Of a stretch of 10,219 bases of DNA, positions 1 through 7,027 are shown in pieces. The position numbers were made by a program, and so were the translations under genes. This DNA is from Desulfobulbus sp. (lineage in GTDB: Bacteria; Desulfobacterota; Desulfobulbia; Desulfobulbales; Desulfobulbaceae): the NCBI GenBank assembly GCA_017998195.1, contig JAGODN010000055.1, positions 1 through 10,219 of the forward strand. The letters run 5' to 3'. How positions within the stretch are numbered: position 1 is the stretch's first letter; every line of letters begins with the position of its first letter. Under the pieces are notes generated by a model. That model ran no database searches. It saw only the letters and a list, made by a program, of their open reading frames with translations, and had not been told where the DNA came from.

Positions 1-295
1 TGGTGCCCAGATTGGTTTCCAGTTCCTCCCGGGTCATGCCGATGCCGGTGTCGGTGATGGTCAGGGTGTGCTTCTTGTCGTCGCAGTCGATGGTGATCTC
101 GAGCGGCACGTGGGCGTCGAACTCGACCGTGTCGACCAGGCTCTGGTGCCGGAATTTCTCCAGGGCGTCGGCGGCGTTGGAGACCAGTTCGCGAACGAAA
201 ATGTCGCGCTCGGTGTAGAGCGAGTTGATGACGATGTCGAGAACCTTTCTGGTCTCCGCCTGAAACTGCCTGGTTTCAACCTGTGTGTCCGTCAT
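1..295 (-). CDS. htpG: Molecular chaperone HtpG (Hsp90), N-terminal part only
   Basis: This is the first 98 codons of the bacterial Hsp90 chaperone, an ATP-driven cytosolic dimer that helps client proteins mature and recover from stress. The gene runs off the left edge. The visible part is the start of the GHKL ATPase domain. The N-box reads ELVSNAADALEKFR, with E36, N40 and D43 as the expected catalytic and Mg/ATP-contacting residues. The G1 nucleotide loop TDTGIGM lies at residues 81-87. The N-terminal strand segment QFQAETRKVLDIVINSLYTE is also typical of the family. The ATG at 293-295 is preceded by AGAGGA (304-309) with an 8-base spacer, which supports this start. It is divergent from hemG across a 189-base gap. 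No CIRCE element was seen upstream, and no clear heat-shock promoter could be fixed. Identity is near certain; the middle and C-terminal domains are outside the window. Confidence 0.97.
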   Translation of the reverse strand, partial: MTDTQVETRQFQAETRKVLDIVINSLYTERDIFVRELVSNAADALEKFRHQSLVDTVEFDAHVPLEITIDCDDKKHTLTITDTGIGMTREELETNLGT

Positions 296-447
296 GGGGC
301 CGTTCCTCTGCTGGTTGTCGGGAGGGGTGTCCCGGGTTGAAGGGAAAATGATTGATTTGCCGGTGTTTTTGGCTAATTTGTTGCTGCTTTCAATTCTTCG
401 GCCACTATGGTAAGCACGATAGCCACCCTGTCAAGACAACCCTCACC

Positions 448-462
448 GGCCCGCTGCGGGCC
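448..462 (+). promoter_or_regulatory. GC hairpin in the hemG leader
   Basis: GGCCCG-CTG-CGGGCC is a perfect 6-bp stem with a 3-base loop, ending 22 bases before the hemG ATG. It is followed by CTTCTGTCCC, which is not a proper U-tract, so I do not call it a terminator. It could influence translation initiation, because only a weak GGGA ribosome-binding sequence lies between it and the start. It may equally be a chance structure in GC-rich DNA. Confidence 0.35.
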
Positions 463-484
463 CTTCTGTCCCGGGAAAAACGAT

Positions 485-1891
485 ATGAATGATGTGGACT
501 GTGATGTGTGTGTGGTCGGCGCCGGCATCTCCGGCCTGAGCGTGGCCGCCTTTCTCGGTGAACTCGAGCCGTCGTGGCGGGTGCTCGTGCTCGAGCGGTC
601 GGCAAGGTCCGGCGGCGCCATCGACAGCTTCAGCGATTGCGGCTACCTGGCCGAGTGGGGCCCGCACGGCTTTCTCGACAACTGCGCGGAGAGCCGCGAC
701 CTCATTCGCCTGGCCGGGCTGGAGGCGGAGCGGGTGACCGCGCCGCTGGGCGAATTCGTCCGCTACCTCTGCCTGGACGGGCGGCTGCAGGTCATTCCGC
801 AGAAGCCGCTGCGCATCCTCCGCCAGCCGCTCATCCCCTGGCACGCCAAGCTGCGCGTGCTCGCCGACCTGTGGCGGCCGGTGCTTGCCGGCGAGCCCAC
901 CGTGGCCGAGTGGGTGGCCCACCGCTTCGGCCCGGCACTGCTGCCCTTTGCCGATGCGGTCTACACCGGTACCTATGCCGGCGACATCGAACGGCTGCGC
1001 ATCGACGCGGTCATGCCCGGGGTGCGGGAGTTGGAGCGGCGGCACGGCTCGGTGATCCGCGGGGTGTTCCGGCGGATGCGCGCCGCCCGGGCGGCAAACA
1101 GGGGGGAGAAGCGGCGGCTGCCGGCCATGACCAGCTTTGCCGGCGGCATGGGCGCGCTGCCCGCCCGGCTGGCGGCAGGGCTGACGGCGCGGGGCGCTTT
1201 GCAGTGCGAAAACGGCGTGAGTGGGATCGCTCAGGAGGAGGGGGGATGGCGGGTCACGGCCGAGCGGGGCGACTGCCGCTGTCGCCGGCTGGTGCTCGCC
1301 CTGCCGGTCAACCAGGCGCTGGCGCTGGTGCGCGCGGCCCTGCCCGACCAGCCGCCGCCGCTTGCGGCCGTGCCCGAGGCGCGCATCCTCTCGGTGCTCC
1401 TGGGGTTCGGCGCGGAGGCGCGCATCCCCTTCGGTTTCGGCTACCTGGCGCCGGAGCGGGAATCCCGGTTCACCCTCGGGGCGCTGTTCTCCTCGCACAT
1501 GTTCCCGGGCCGGGCGCCGGCGGGGGGGCAACTGCTCGAGGCCCTGGTGGGCGGTCGCCGCCACCCCGAGCGGCTGACGCTTGCGGACGACGAACTGATC
1601 AGCAGGGTTTACGAGGATCTGCGCCAACTGATGGACCTGCCCGACCCGCCCCGGTTCGCCGCGGTGCTGCGGCCGTCCTCGGCCATCCCCCAGTTGGAGG
1701 CGGGCTACACCGGTCTGCTCGCCTGGCGCGAGGCGGTGCACGCCCGGGTCGCCGGCCTGCGGGTGTGCGGTTTCGGCTGGACCGGTATCGGTATCAACGA
1801 CATGGTCAGGGAGGCGCGCCGGGCGGCCGAGGCGGTCCGTGCGCCGGTGACGGCAACTGCCGGGCCGGAGGTGAAGGGGGTCTACTTCTGA
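485..1891 (+). CDS. hemG: Protoporphyrinogen oxidase, HemY-type FAD enzyme
   Basis: This 468-residue flavoprotein most likely removes six electrons from protoporphyrinogen IX (or coproporphyrinogen III) in late heme synthesis. A Rossmann FAD motif GAGISG sits at residues 12-17. E37 at the end of the second strand is expected to bind ribose, and the following GG (43-44) completes the dinucleotide-binding signature. The central YTGTYAGDIERLRIDAVMP segment and the later FAGGMGALP are typical of the PPO/HemY family. The C-terminal GFGWTGIGINDMV corresponds to the second FAD-contacting motif (usually G-x-G-I-x-D). Length fits the family (about 450-480). I chose the ATG at 485 because the Rossmann strand begins at about residue 5; the frame is open upstream to 407, but that would add 26 unrelated residues. 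The ribosome-binding site is weak (GGGA). It is divergent from htpG and convergent with dnaA. HemY-type enzymes also oxidise coproporphyrinogen in some bacteria, so the exact substrate is open. The symbol follows common usage (alternatives hemY, pgoX). Confidence 0.9.
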   Translation: MNDVDCDVCVVGAGISGLSVAAFLGELEPSWRVLVLERSARSGGAIDSFSDCGYLAEWGPHGFLDNCAESRDLIRLAGLEAERVTAPLGEFVRYLCLDGRLQVIPQKPLRILRQPLIPWHAKLRVLADLWRPVLAGEPTVAEWVAHRFGPALLPFADAVYTGTYAGDIERLRIDAVMPGVRELERRHGSVIRGVFRRMRAARAANRGEKRRLPAMTSFAGGMGALPARLAAGLTARGALQCENGVSGIAQEEGGWRVTAERGDCRCRRLVLALPVNQALALVRAALPDQPPPLAAVPEARILSVLLGFGAEARIPFGFGYLAPERESRFTLGALFSSHMFPGRAPAGGQLLEALVGGRRHPERLTLADDELISRVYEDLRQLMDLPDPPRFAAVLRPSSAIPQLEAGYTGLLAWREAVHARVAGLRVCGFGWTGIGINDMVREARRAAEAVRAPVTATAGPEVKGVYF

Positions 1892-1896
1892 AGAAG

Positions 1897-1926
1897 GGCC
1901 GCGCCGCCGGGGTCCGGGGCGCGGCC
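1897..1926. terminator. Strong GC hairpin between convergent hemG and dnaA
   Basis: A 9-bp perfect stem (GGCCGCGCC with GGCGCGGCC) continues, after one bulged G at 1906, into a 4-bp CCGG/CCGG stem closed by a GGT loop. It starts 5 bases after the hemG stop and lies 14 bases beyond the dnaA stop on the other strand. On the minus strand it is followed by CTTCTTC; on the plus strand there is no U-run. It probably works as a shared, imperfect terminator or transcript-end barrier for both genes. Confidence 0.6.
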
Positions 1927-1940
1927 GTCTGCGGGGCGGG

Positions 1941-3257
1941 CTATTTGAGCTTGGCGCTGAGCAGGTCGATCTGTTCGCGCACCGAGGGCTGGCGGGCCAT
2001 GTCCAGGGTGATCGCCTTGATGGCGTAGAGCACGGTGGAGTGGTCGCGGTTGTACATACTGCCGATGTCGGCCAGCGACTTGGCGGTGTGCTTGCGGGTG
2101 AGGTACATGGCCACCTGCCGCGGGAAGGTGATGGCCCGCTTGCGCGAGCGGGAACGCAGGTCGTCGACGCTCACCCGGAACTGCCGGCCGATCAGGTCGC
2201 GGATGGCCTCGCCGGTGATCTCCGCCGGGGCGCCGATCAGGTTGAAGACCACCTCCCGGGCCATGGCCAGGTCGGCAGGGGCGCCGTGCAGGCTGGATTT
2301 GGCCTTGATGCCGATGATGGCGCTCTCCATGCGGCGGATATCGCCCTGCAGGTTTTCGGCCATGAAGCCGACCAGGTCCTCGTCCGCGGCCAGGCCGTGC
2401 AACTGGAGCTTGTGGCGGATGATGCGCGCCCTGGTCTCGTAGTCGGGCGACTCGATGCCGGTGACCAGGCCCGAGGTCATGCGGCTGCGGAAGTCCTCGT
2501 CGATGCCGGCGATGCGGCTGACCGGCAGGGCCGAGGTGAGGATCACCCGCCGGCCGGACTTGATCAGGTAGTCGAGGATGGTGTTCAGTTCCTCCTGGGT
2601 CTTGTTCTTGCCGGTCAGGGTGTGCACGTCCTCGACCAGCAGCATGTCGCAGTCAGTGATGTATTTCCTGGAGAACTGCTCCATGGACTTGGTGCGGATC
2701 CCCTTGACCATGTCCGCGGAAAACTGCTGCGCGGTCAGGTAGTGCAGGCGGGTGGCGGGGGCGGAGCGGAGCACCTGGTGGACCACGGCCTGGGTCAGGT
2801 GGCTTTTGCCCAGCCCGGTGGAGCTGTTCATGAACAGGCAGTTGCCGAAGGTGGCGTCACCGGTGGCCAGCGCCTGGCAGGCCGAGCGGGCGAGCAGGTT
2901 GGACTCGCCCACCATGAACTGCTCGAAGGTGAAGGCCGGGTGCAGGGAGCGCAGACGCGCGCCGCCGCCGGCCACCCCGGGCAGGCGGAGCTGGCCCTGG
3001 CGGCTCGATTCGATCTGCATGGGTTTGGACTCGGCCACCTGCAGCCGGACCTCCTCGGCCACCCCCTGTTCCCTGGCCTTCTCACGGATAAGGCCCAGGT
3101 AGCGGTCCTCCACCCAGGCACAGAAGAACCGGTCCGGACCGACGAGTTCGAGCAGTCGACCATCCTGCCGCCGGCACTCAAGCGGCTTGATCCACAGCCC
3201 GAATTCACTGTCCGGCAGAGTTTCGTGCAACGAGGTTTTGAGCGCATGCCACGGCAT
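1941..3257 (-). CDS. dnaA: Chromosomal replication initiator protein DnaA (divergent)
   Basis: This 438-residue protein is the AAA+ initiator that binds DnaA boxes and opens the origin. Domain I occupies about residues 1-75, including LWIKPLECRR and FFCAWVEDRYLGLI. Domain II is a very short linker (about 76-102). Domain III opens with LHPAFTFEQFMVGESN (105-120). It carries Walker A TGLGKS (147-152), Walker B LLVED (206-210), a sensor-1 strand ending VILTSA, a box VII FRSRM with presumed arginine finger R259, and sensor 2 GDIRRMESA with R308. Domain IV has the DNA-binding helix-turn-helix and the signature YNRDHSTVLYAI (402-413). The ATG at 3255-3257 has AAGGGA (3266-3271) 8 bases upstream. 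Departures from the usual pattern are E209 in place of the first Asp of Walker B, S152 for the common Thr of Walker A, and a signature one residue shorter than the classic FGGRDHTTV. No dnaN follows; the gene meets hemG head-on. The paralogues Hda and DnaC lack domain IV, so DnaA is secure. Confidence 0.96.
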   Translation of the reverse strand: MPWHALKTSLHETLPDSEFGLWIKPLECRRQDGRLLELVGPDRFFCAWVEDRYLGLIREKAREQGVAEEVRLQVAESKPMQIESSRQGQLRLPGVAGGGARLRSLHPAFTFEQFMVGESNLLARSACQALATGDATFGNCLFMNSSTGLGKSHLTQAVVHQVLRSAPATRLHYLTAQQFSADMVKGIRTKSMEQFSRKYITDCDMLLVEDVHTLTGKNKTQEELNTILDYLIKSGRRVILTSALPVSRIAGIDEDFRSRMTSGLVTGIESPDYETRARIIRHKLQLHGLAADEDLVGFMAENLQGDIRRMESAIIGIKAKSSLHGAPADLAMAREVVFNLIGAPAEITGEAIRDLIGRQFRVSVDDLRSRSRKRAITFPRQVAMYLTRKHTAKSLADIGSMYNRDHSTVLYAIKAITLDMARQPSVREQIDLLSAKLK

Positions 3258-3340
3258 AGTGAGATTCCCTTGACGTACGGGTGCGGGTTGATCGGATGAC
3301 CGGCGAGGCGGGTCGAGCCAGTGGCTGCCGGTCAGGGGCT

Positions 3341-3369
3341 GATCTAGCGAAAATCCGGCAACCGGTCAA
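3341..3369 (-). promoter_or_regulatory. Candidate dnaA promoter
   Basis: Read on the minus strand, TTGACC (3364-3369) is a 5/6 match to a sigma70 -35. It is followed after 17 bases by TAGATC (3341-3346), a poor 3/6 -10. This would give a leader of about 75 bases before the dnaA ribosome-binding site. The hexamer CCGGTC or its complement GACCGG occurs at 3298, 3328, 3362 and 3402, and the copy at 3362 overlaps the -35. The -35 and spacing are good, the -10 is not, so the assignment is tentative. Confidence 0.4.
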
Positions 3370-3545
3370 AAGCGGTTTGGGCTGATTTCAGCGGGCAAAC
3401 AGACCGGTTCTGCACAGGCCGGGAAGCCCTGTAACGAGGGGAGGTTGCGCTGAGGGGGGTATGGAACTGGCAAGAACACCGTCATTTTTTCCGGAATCAA
3501 AAAAAATACATTTAAAATCAATTAAATAGGCAAGAGGTGCAAAGG

Positions 3546-3565
3546 TTATCAACAACTTGTCCACA
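3546..3565 (+). promoter_or_regulatory. Pair of DnaA-box-like nonamers
   Basis: TTATCAACA and TTGTCCACA stand in the same orientation, 11 bases start to start. Each has one mismatch to TTATCCACA (position 6 in the first, position 3 in the second). Closely spaced direct boxes next to AT-rich DNA are a common arrangement where DnaA starts to assemble at an origin. They lie about 290 bases upstream of the dnaA start, so autoregulation of dnaA is also possible. Confidence 0.7.
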
Positions 3566-3567
3566 AT

Positions 3568-3607
3568 GTTCTTGCTCTGCCAGGCTCGTTCTTGCTCCAC
3601 CATGCTC
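3568..3607 (+). repeat. Two tandem 20-bp repeats beside the DnaA boxes
   Basis: Two back-to-back units follow the pattern GTTCTTGCTCNNCCANGCTC (3568-3587 and 3588-3607), identical at 17 of 20 positions. The first unit starts 3 bases after the second DnaA box. The core TCTTGC (3570, 3590) recurs in inverted form as GCAAGA at 3470 and 3530, on either side of the AT-rich block. These could be binding sites for an origin-associated protein; which one is unknown. Confidence 0.75.
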
Positions 3608-3696
3608 GATGAAGCTTCGTTTACCATCTTAGCCCGCGCCGGCTTTCCTTAACCCCCCATGGCTGCATGGTTTCGGCGCGGCGGCAGGGCGGAAAA

Positions 3697-3749
3697 AAAA
3701 TCTTCAGCCGCATCCATGAAAAATATTCAATAAAAACAATGAGAAAAAT
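3697..3749. other. Second AT-rich stretch between oriC candidate and comFC
   Basis: An A-rich plus strand (AAAAAAAA near 3693-3700, then ATGAAAAATATTCAATAAAAA and GAGAAAAATG to 3749) appears on the minus strand as several T-tracts, 70 or more bases downstream of the comFC stop. The GC-rich stretch just before it on the minus strand includes the palindrome GCGGCGCCGC. It may therefore end the icd-comFC transcript, although I could not draw a clean stem-loop. A role as a further unwinding region for the neighbouring origin is also possible. The rest of 3608-3819 shows only a short CCATG/CATGG inverted repeat at 3657-3670. Confidence 0.35.
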
Positions 3750-3819
3750 GGTCGGGCGGGGCGGCGCCGCGGTTGCGGGCCTGGGGACTGCAACGGGCGG
3801 TGGCCGGTGGCGGGACGGA

Positions 3820-4550
3820 TCAGCGGGCGAAGCTGCGCGCCAGGGTGAACACCTCGATCCGGGCGGCGCCGGCCGCGGCCAGCGCCCGGCTGCATTCCTG
3901 CACCGTACTGCCGGTGGTGAACACGTCGTCGACCAGCAGCACCCGCCGGTCGCGCACCCGCTCCGGGTCGGCGAGAGCGAACACCCCGCTCAGGTTGGTG
4001 CGCCGTTCCCGGCCGGAGAGCTGCGCCTGCGGCCGGGTGGAGCGTCGGCGGCACAGCAGGGCGGTGTCGAGGCGCGAACGCCAGTGGGGAAAGCAGGCCC
4101 GGGCGATGAGCAGGGCCTGGTTGAAGCCGCGCTCGCGCAGACGGGCCGGGTGCAGCGGCACCGGCAGAACCAGGTCCGGCCCGGTGAAATGGGGAAGCAG
4201 GGGGGAACGGGCGGCCAGCGCGCCGAGGCTCGCCAGTCCGGTCAGCTGGCCGGCGAACTTGAGGGCGAGGATGAGCGCCGGAACCGGCGGCTGGTAGGCA
4301 AAGAGACTGCGGGCAAGATCAAAGGCGGGCAGGCCGGCCAGGCAGTCGCCGCAGAGATGGTCCACCCCGGTCGGAAAGGGCAGGCCGCAGCGGCTGCACA
4401 GGGGGGAGTCGAGAAAACGGAGGGCCTGGTGGCAGTCAACACAGAAAAGCGGCGGCCGGGAGGATTCCAGCCGCCGCTCGCAGCCCAGGCATCGGGGCGG
4501 AAAGAGCAGATCCTTGAGGGCCTCGGAGCAGGAGGCCGCGACCTTGCCGA

Positions 4551-4554
<4 letters not shown>
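3820..4554 (-). CDS. comFC: ComF/GntX-family phosphoribosyltransferase-like protein
   Basis: This 244-residue member of the ComF family has a PRTase fold behind a cysteine-rich N-terminus. Relatives are needed for natural DNA uptake in competent species (ComFC, ComF) or for use of DNA as nutrient (GntX), but the biochemical role is unsettled. Eight cysteines form four CxxC pairs (22/25, 38/41, 53/56, 68/71), as in a double zinc-ribbon. The family segment LPVPLHPARLRERGFNQA is at residues 130-147. The PRPP-binding loop VLLVDDVFTTGST is at 205-217, with the usual acidic pair D209-D210. The start is GTG (4552-4554), overlapping the icd TGA in a GTGA arrangement, so it is probably translationally coupled to icd. 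No other competence gene is in the window, so a role in DNA uptake here is only a family-based guess. Confidence 0.9.
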
Positions 4555-5774
<1,220 letters not shown>

Positions 5775-5810
5775 TCGGGACTCCTTGAAGAAAAAAGGCA
5801 ACTGCCTGTG

Positions 5811-5854
5811 CCGCCGGGTTTCGCCCGGCGGGAACGGCGCCAGAAAAACTGGCG
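5811..5854 (-). promoter_or_regulatory. Two tandem hairpins in the icd leader
   Basis: On the transcript (minus strand) the first structure is CGCCAG-TTTTT-CTGGCG (5838-5854), which begins about at the predicted transcription start. The second is CCGCCGGG-CGAAA-CCCGGCGG (5811-5831), an 8-bp stem with a 5-base loop. It is followed some 14 bases later by six T residues just before the ribosome-binding site. Two stable hairpins packed into a leader of roughly 77 bases suggest transcript stabilisation or attenuation-like control, but no known riboswitch fold is recognised. Confidence 0.45.
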
Positions 5855-5857
5855 TGG

Positions 5858-5886
5858 ACTATATTCGATTAGCCCCCGGCCGTCAA
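5858..5886 (-). promoter_or_regulatory. Sigma70-type promoter for icd
   Basis: On the minus strand, TTGACG (5881-5886, 5/6 match) and TATAGT (5858-5863, 5/6 match) are separated by the optimal 17 bases. The predicted start of transcription is near 5851, giving a 5' leader of about 77 bases before the icd GTG. The match is the best promoter-like sequence in the window and lies in the divergent icd-plsC gap. Confidence 0.7.
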
Positions 5887-6022
5887 TCCCGCCCGGCCCG
5901 GGGCGCCCGGCGCTCGGCCGCCCGGGCCGATTCGCTTGCTCTTTGCCGCCGCCCCTGCTAGAAAAGGCACAACCTCCAACGGCCGGGCGGCAGCCCGCCA
6001 CCACCACCCGGGAGATCCGTCC

Positions 6023-6754
6023 ATGGCGCTCCTCCACACCCTGCGCGGCCTGTGCACCCTGGTCGTCGCCCTGCCGCTGACCCTGATCGCCTCGACCCTC
6101 ACCTGGCTCGACCTGGTGGTCGGCCGCCGGTCCGCGGCCAAGGCCCAGGTCTTCCCCAGCTGGTGGGGCCGCTCGCTCTGCCGCCTGGCCGGCGTGCGCG
6201 TGCAGGTGCAGGGGCGGGAACAGATCGACCCGGACCAGACCTACATCTTTGCCGGCAACCACGTCAGCCAGTTCGACATCTTCGCCTTCCAGGGCTATTT
6301 TCCCCACGATTTCCGCTGGATCGCCAAGCAGGAACTGTTCCGCATCCCGGTTTTCGGCCAGGCCCTGCACCGCATCGGCAACATCCCCATCGACCGCTCC
6401 CGCGGCCGCCAGGCGATGAAGAGCCTGGACGAGGCAGGCAAGCGTATCGCCGCCGGCAGTTCGGTGCTCATCTTCCCGGAAGGGACCCGCAGCCCGGACG
6501 GTCGGCTGCGCGAGTTCAAGACCGGCGCGGTGCTGCTGGCCCTCAAGGCCGGGGTGCCGGTCGTGCCGGTGGGCTTCAACGGCTCCTACGAGATCCTCCC
6601 CAAGGGCCGGCTCCTGCCGCAGCGCGGCGAGATCGTCATCCGCATCGGCGCGCCCATCGCCACCGACCGCTACCGTGGGGGTGACAAGCAGGCCCTGGCC
6701 GCGGACCTGCACCGGGCGGTGCAGGCGCTCCTGGAAGAGCGCTACCGGGGCTGA
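6023..6754 (+). CDS. plsC: 1-acyl-sn-glycerol-3-phosphate acyltransferase (PlsC family)
   Basis: This 243-residue membrane-associated acyltransferase would esterify the sn-2 position of lysophosphatidate to give phosphatidate, the second step of phospholipid synthesis. The catalytic HX4D motif is NHVSQFD with H80 and D85. Block II is seen around RIPVFGQALHRIGNIPIDR. Block III is FPEGTRSPDG (151-160), the glycerol-phosphate-binding part. Block IV is VPVVPVGF. A hydrophobic N-terminal helix at about residues 8-33 should anchor it to the inner membrane. The ATG at 6023 is preceded by GGGAGA (6010-6015) with 7 bases between. The frame is open to 5936, but that extension is a low-information GC translation. 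It is divergent from icd and followed after 273 bases by bamA in the same direction. Related acyltransferases act on other acceptors (ornithine lipids, for example), so the substrate is inferred from the family. Confidence 0.93.
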   Translation: MALLHTLRGLCTLVVALPLTLIASTLTWLDLVVGRRSAAKAQVFPSWWGRSLCRLAGVRVQVQGREQIDPDQTYIFAGNHVSQFDIFAFQGYFPHDFRWIAKQELFRIPVFGQALHRIGNIPIDRSRGRQAMKSLDEAGKRIAAGSSVLIFPEGTRSPDGRLREFKTGAVLLALKAGVPVVPVGFNGSYEILPKGRLLPQRGEIVIRIGAPIATDRYRGGDKQALAADLHRAVQALLEERYRG

Positions 6755-6860
6755 GCCGCCGAACGGCGACCCTGCCCGGGCAGGATCGTGCTGTTCGCTC
6801 CGGGTGCCGGCGAACGGCCGTGGCCGGTGGCGCAAAAGACCGCAAAGGGCAGAGATTCTC

Positions 6861-6888
6861 TTGCAAAATCAAGGGAACTTGGCATAAT
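6861..6888 (+). promoter_or_regulatory. Candidate promoter for bamA (and mfd)
   Basis: TTGCAA (6861-6866, 4/6) and CATAAT (6883-6888, 5/6) are 16 bases apart in a locally AT-richer patch of the plsC-bamA gap. A start near 6895 would give a leader of about 130 bases before the bamA ATG. This suggests bamA need not depend on plsC transcription. Confidence 0.5.
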
Positions 6889-6911
6889 GACCAGCAATTT
6901 ATGCGGAGATC

Positions 6912-6937
6912 GGCGGGCCGGCGACGAACCGGCCGCC
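6912..6937 (+). promoter_or_regulatory. Stem-loop in the bamA leader
   Basis: GGCCGG (6916-6921) pairs with CCGGCC (6929-6934) across the loop CGACGAA. The stem extends by GGC (6912-6914) with GCC (6935-6937) past a bulged G. That gives nine GC pairs in the predicted untranslated leader. No U-tract follows, so it is not an intrinsic terminator. It may affect RNA stability or be incidental to high GC. Confidence 0.35.
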
Positions 6938-7027
6938 TTCCCCGGTCGCCGGCGGGCGCAGCGGACCGTTTGTCCTGATTCCAGCCTCGCGTCCGTCCGA
7001 GAAACACCCTTCAACAGGAAAGTCCCC

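Larger units (their letters stand above)
3469..3607. other. oriC: Candidate chromosomal replication origin (oriC)
   Basis: Between dnaA and comFC, an AT-rich block (3484-3528, with runs of T and A and the segment TACATTTAAAATCAATTAAAT) stands out from GC-rich surroundings and could be the DNA-unwinding element. Eighteen bases to its right are two directly repeated DnaA-box-like nonamers, TTATCAACA (3546-3554) and TTGTCCACA (3557-3565), separated by 2 bases. Each differs by one base from the classic TTATCCACA. A 20-bp tandem repeat follows at once. A weaker box-like TTCTGCACA lies at 3408-3416. Location beside dnaA, an AT-rich block next to tandem boxes, and the lack of any credible gene all fit an oriC. 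Only two good boxes are visible, fewer than in many origins, so it could also be just a DnaA-autoregulated upstream region. Confidence 0.65.

Noticed and set aside
296..410. Heat-shock (sigma32-like) promoter or CIRCE element for htpG
   Set aside because: TTGAAA can be found on the minus strand, but no matching -10 at proper spacing, and no TTAGCACTC inverted repeat is present.
443..1741. Long minus-strand frame opposite hemG, and a plus-strand overlapping frame 574-2028
   Set aside because: Both are low-complexity Arg/Ala/Gly/Pro-rich translations over a well-supported hemG; no domain pattern and no ribosome-binding site.
2040..3299. Plus-strand frame of 419 codons opposite dnaA
   Set aside because: It is a mirror of dnaA coding sequence with His/Gly/Val/Asp-rich content and no recognisable motif.
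3388..3627. Minus-strand 79-codon frame across the oriC candidate
   Set aside because: It runs through the AT block, DnaA boxes and tandem repeats, has no family resemblance and no evident ribosome-binding site; the repeat structure explains the sequence better.
6771..6784. 14-bp perfect palindrome CCTGCCCGGGCAGG after plsC as terminator
   Set aside because: It leaves little room for a loop and has no following U-tract; together with CGCCG-AA-CGGCG at 6757-6768 it may slow polymerase, but it is not a supported terminator.
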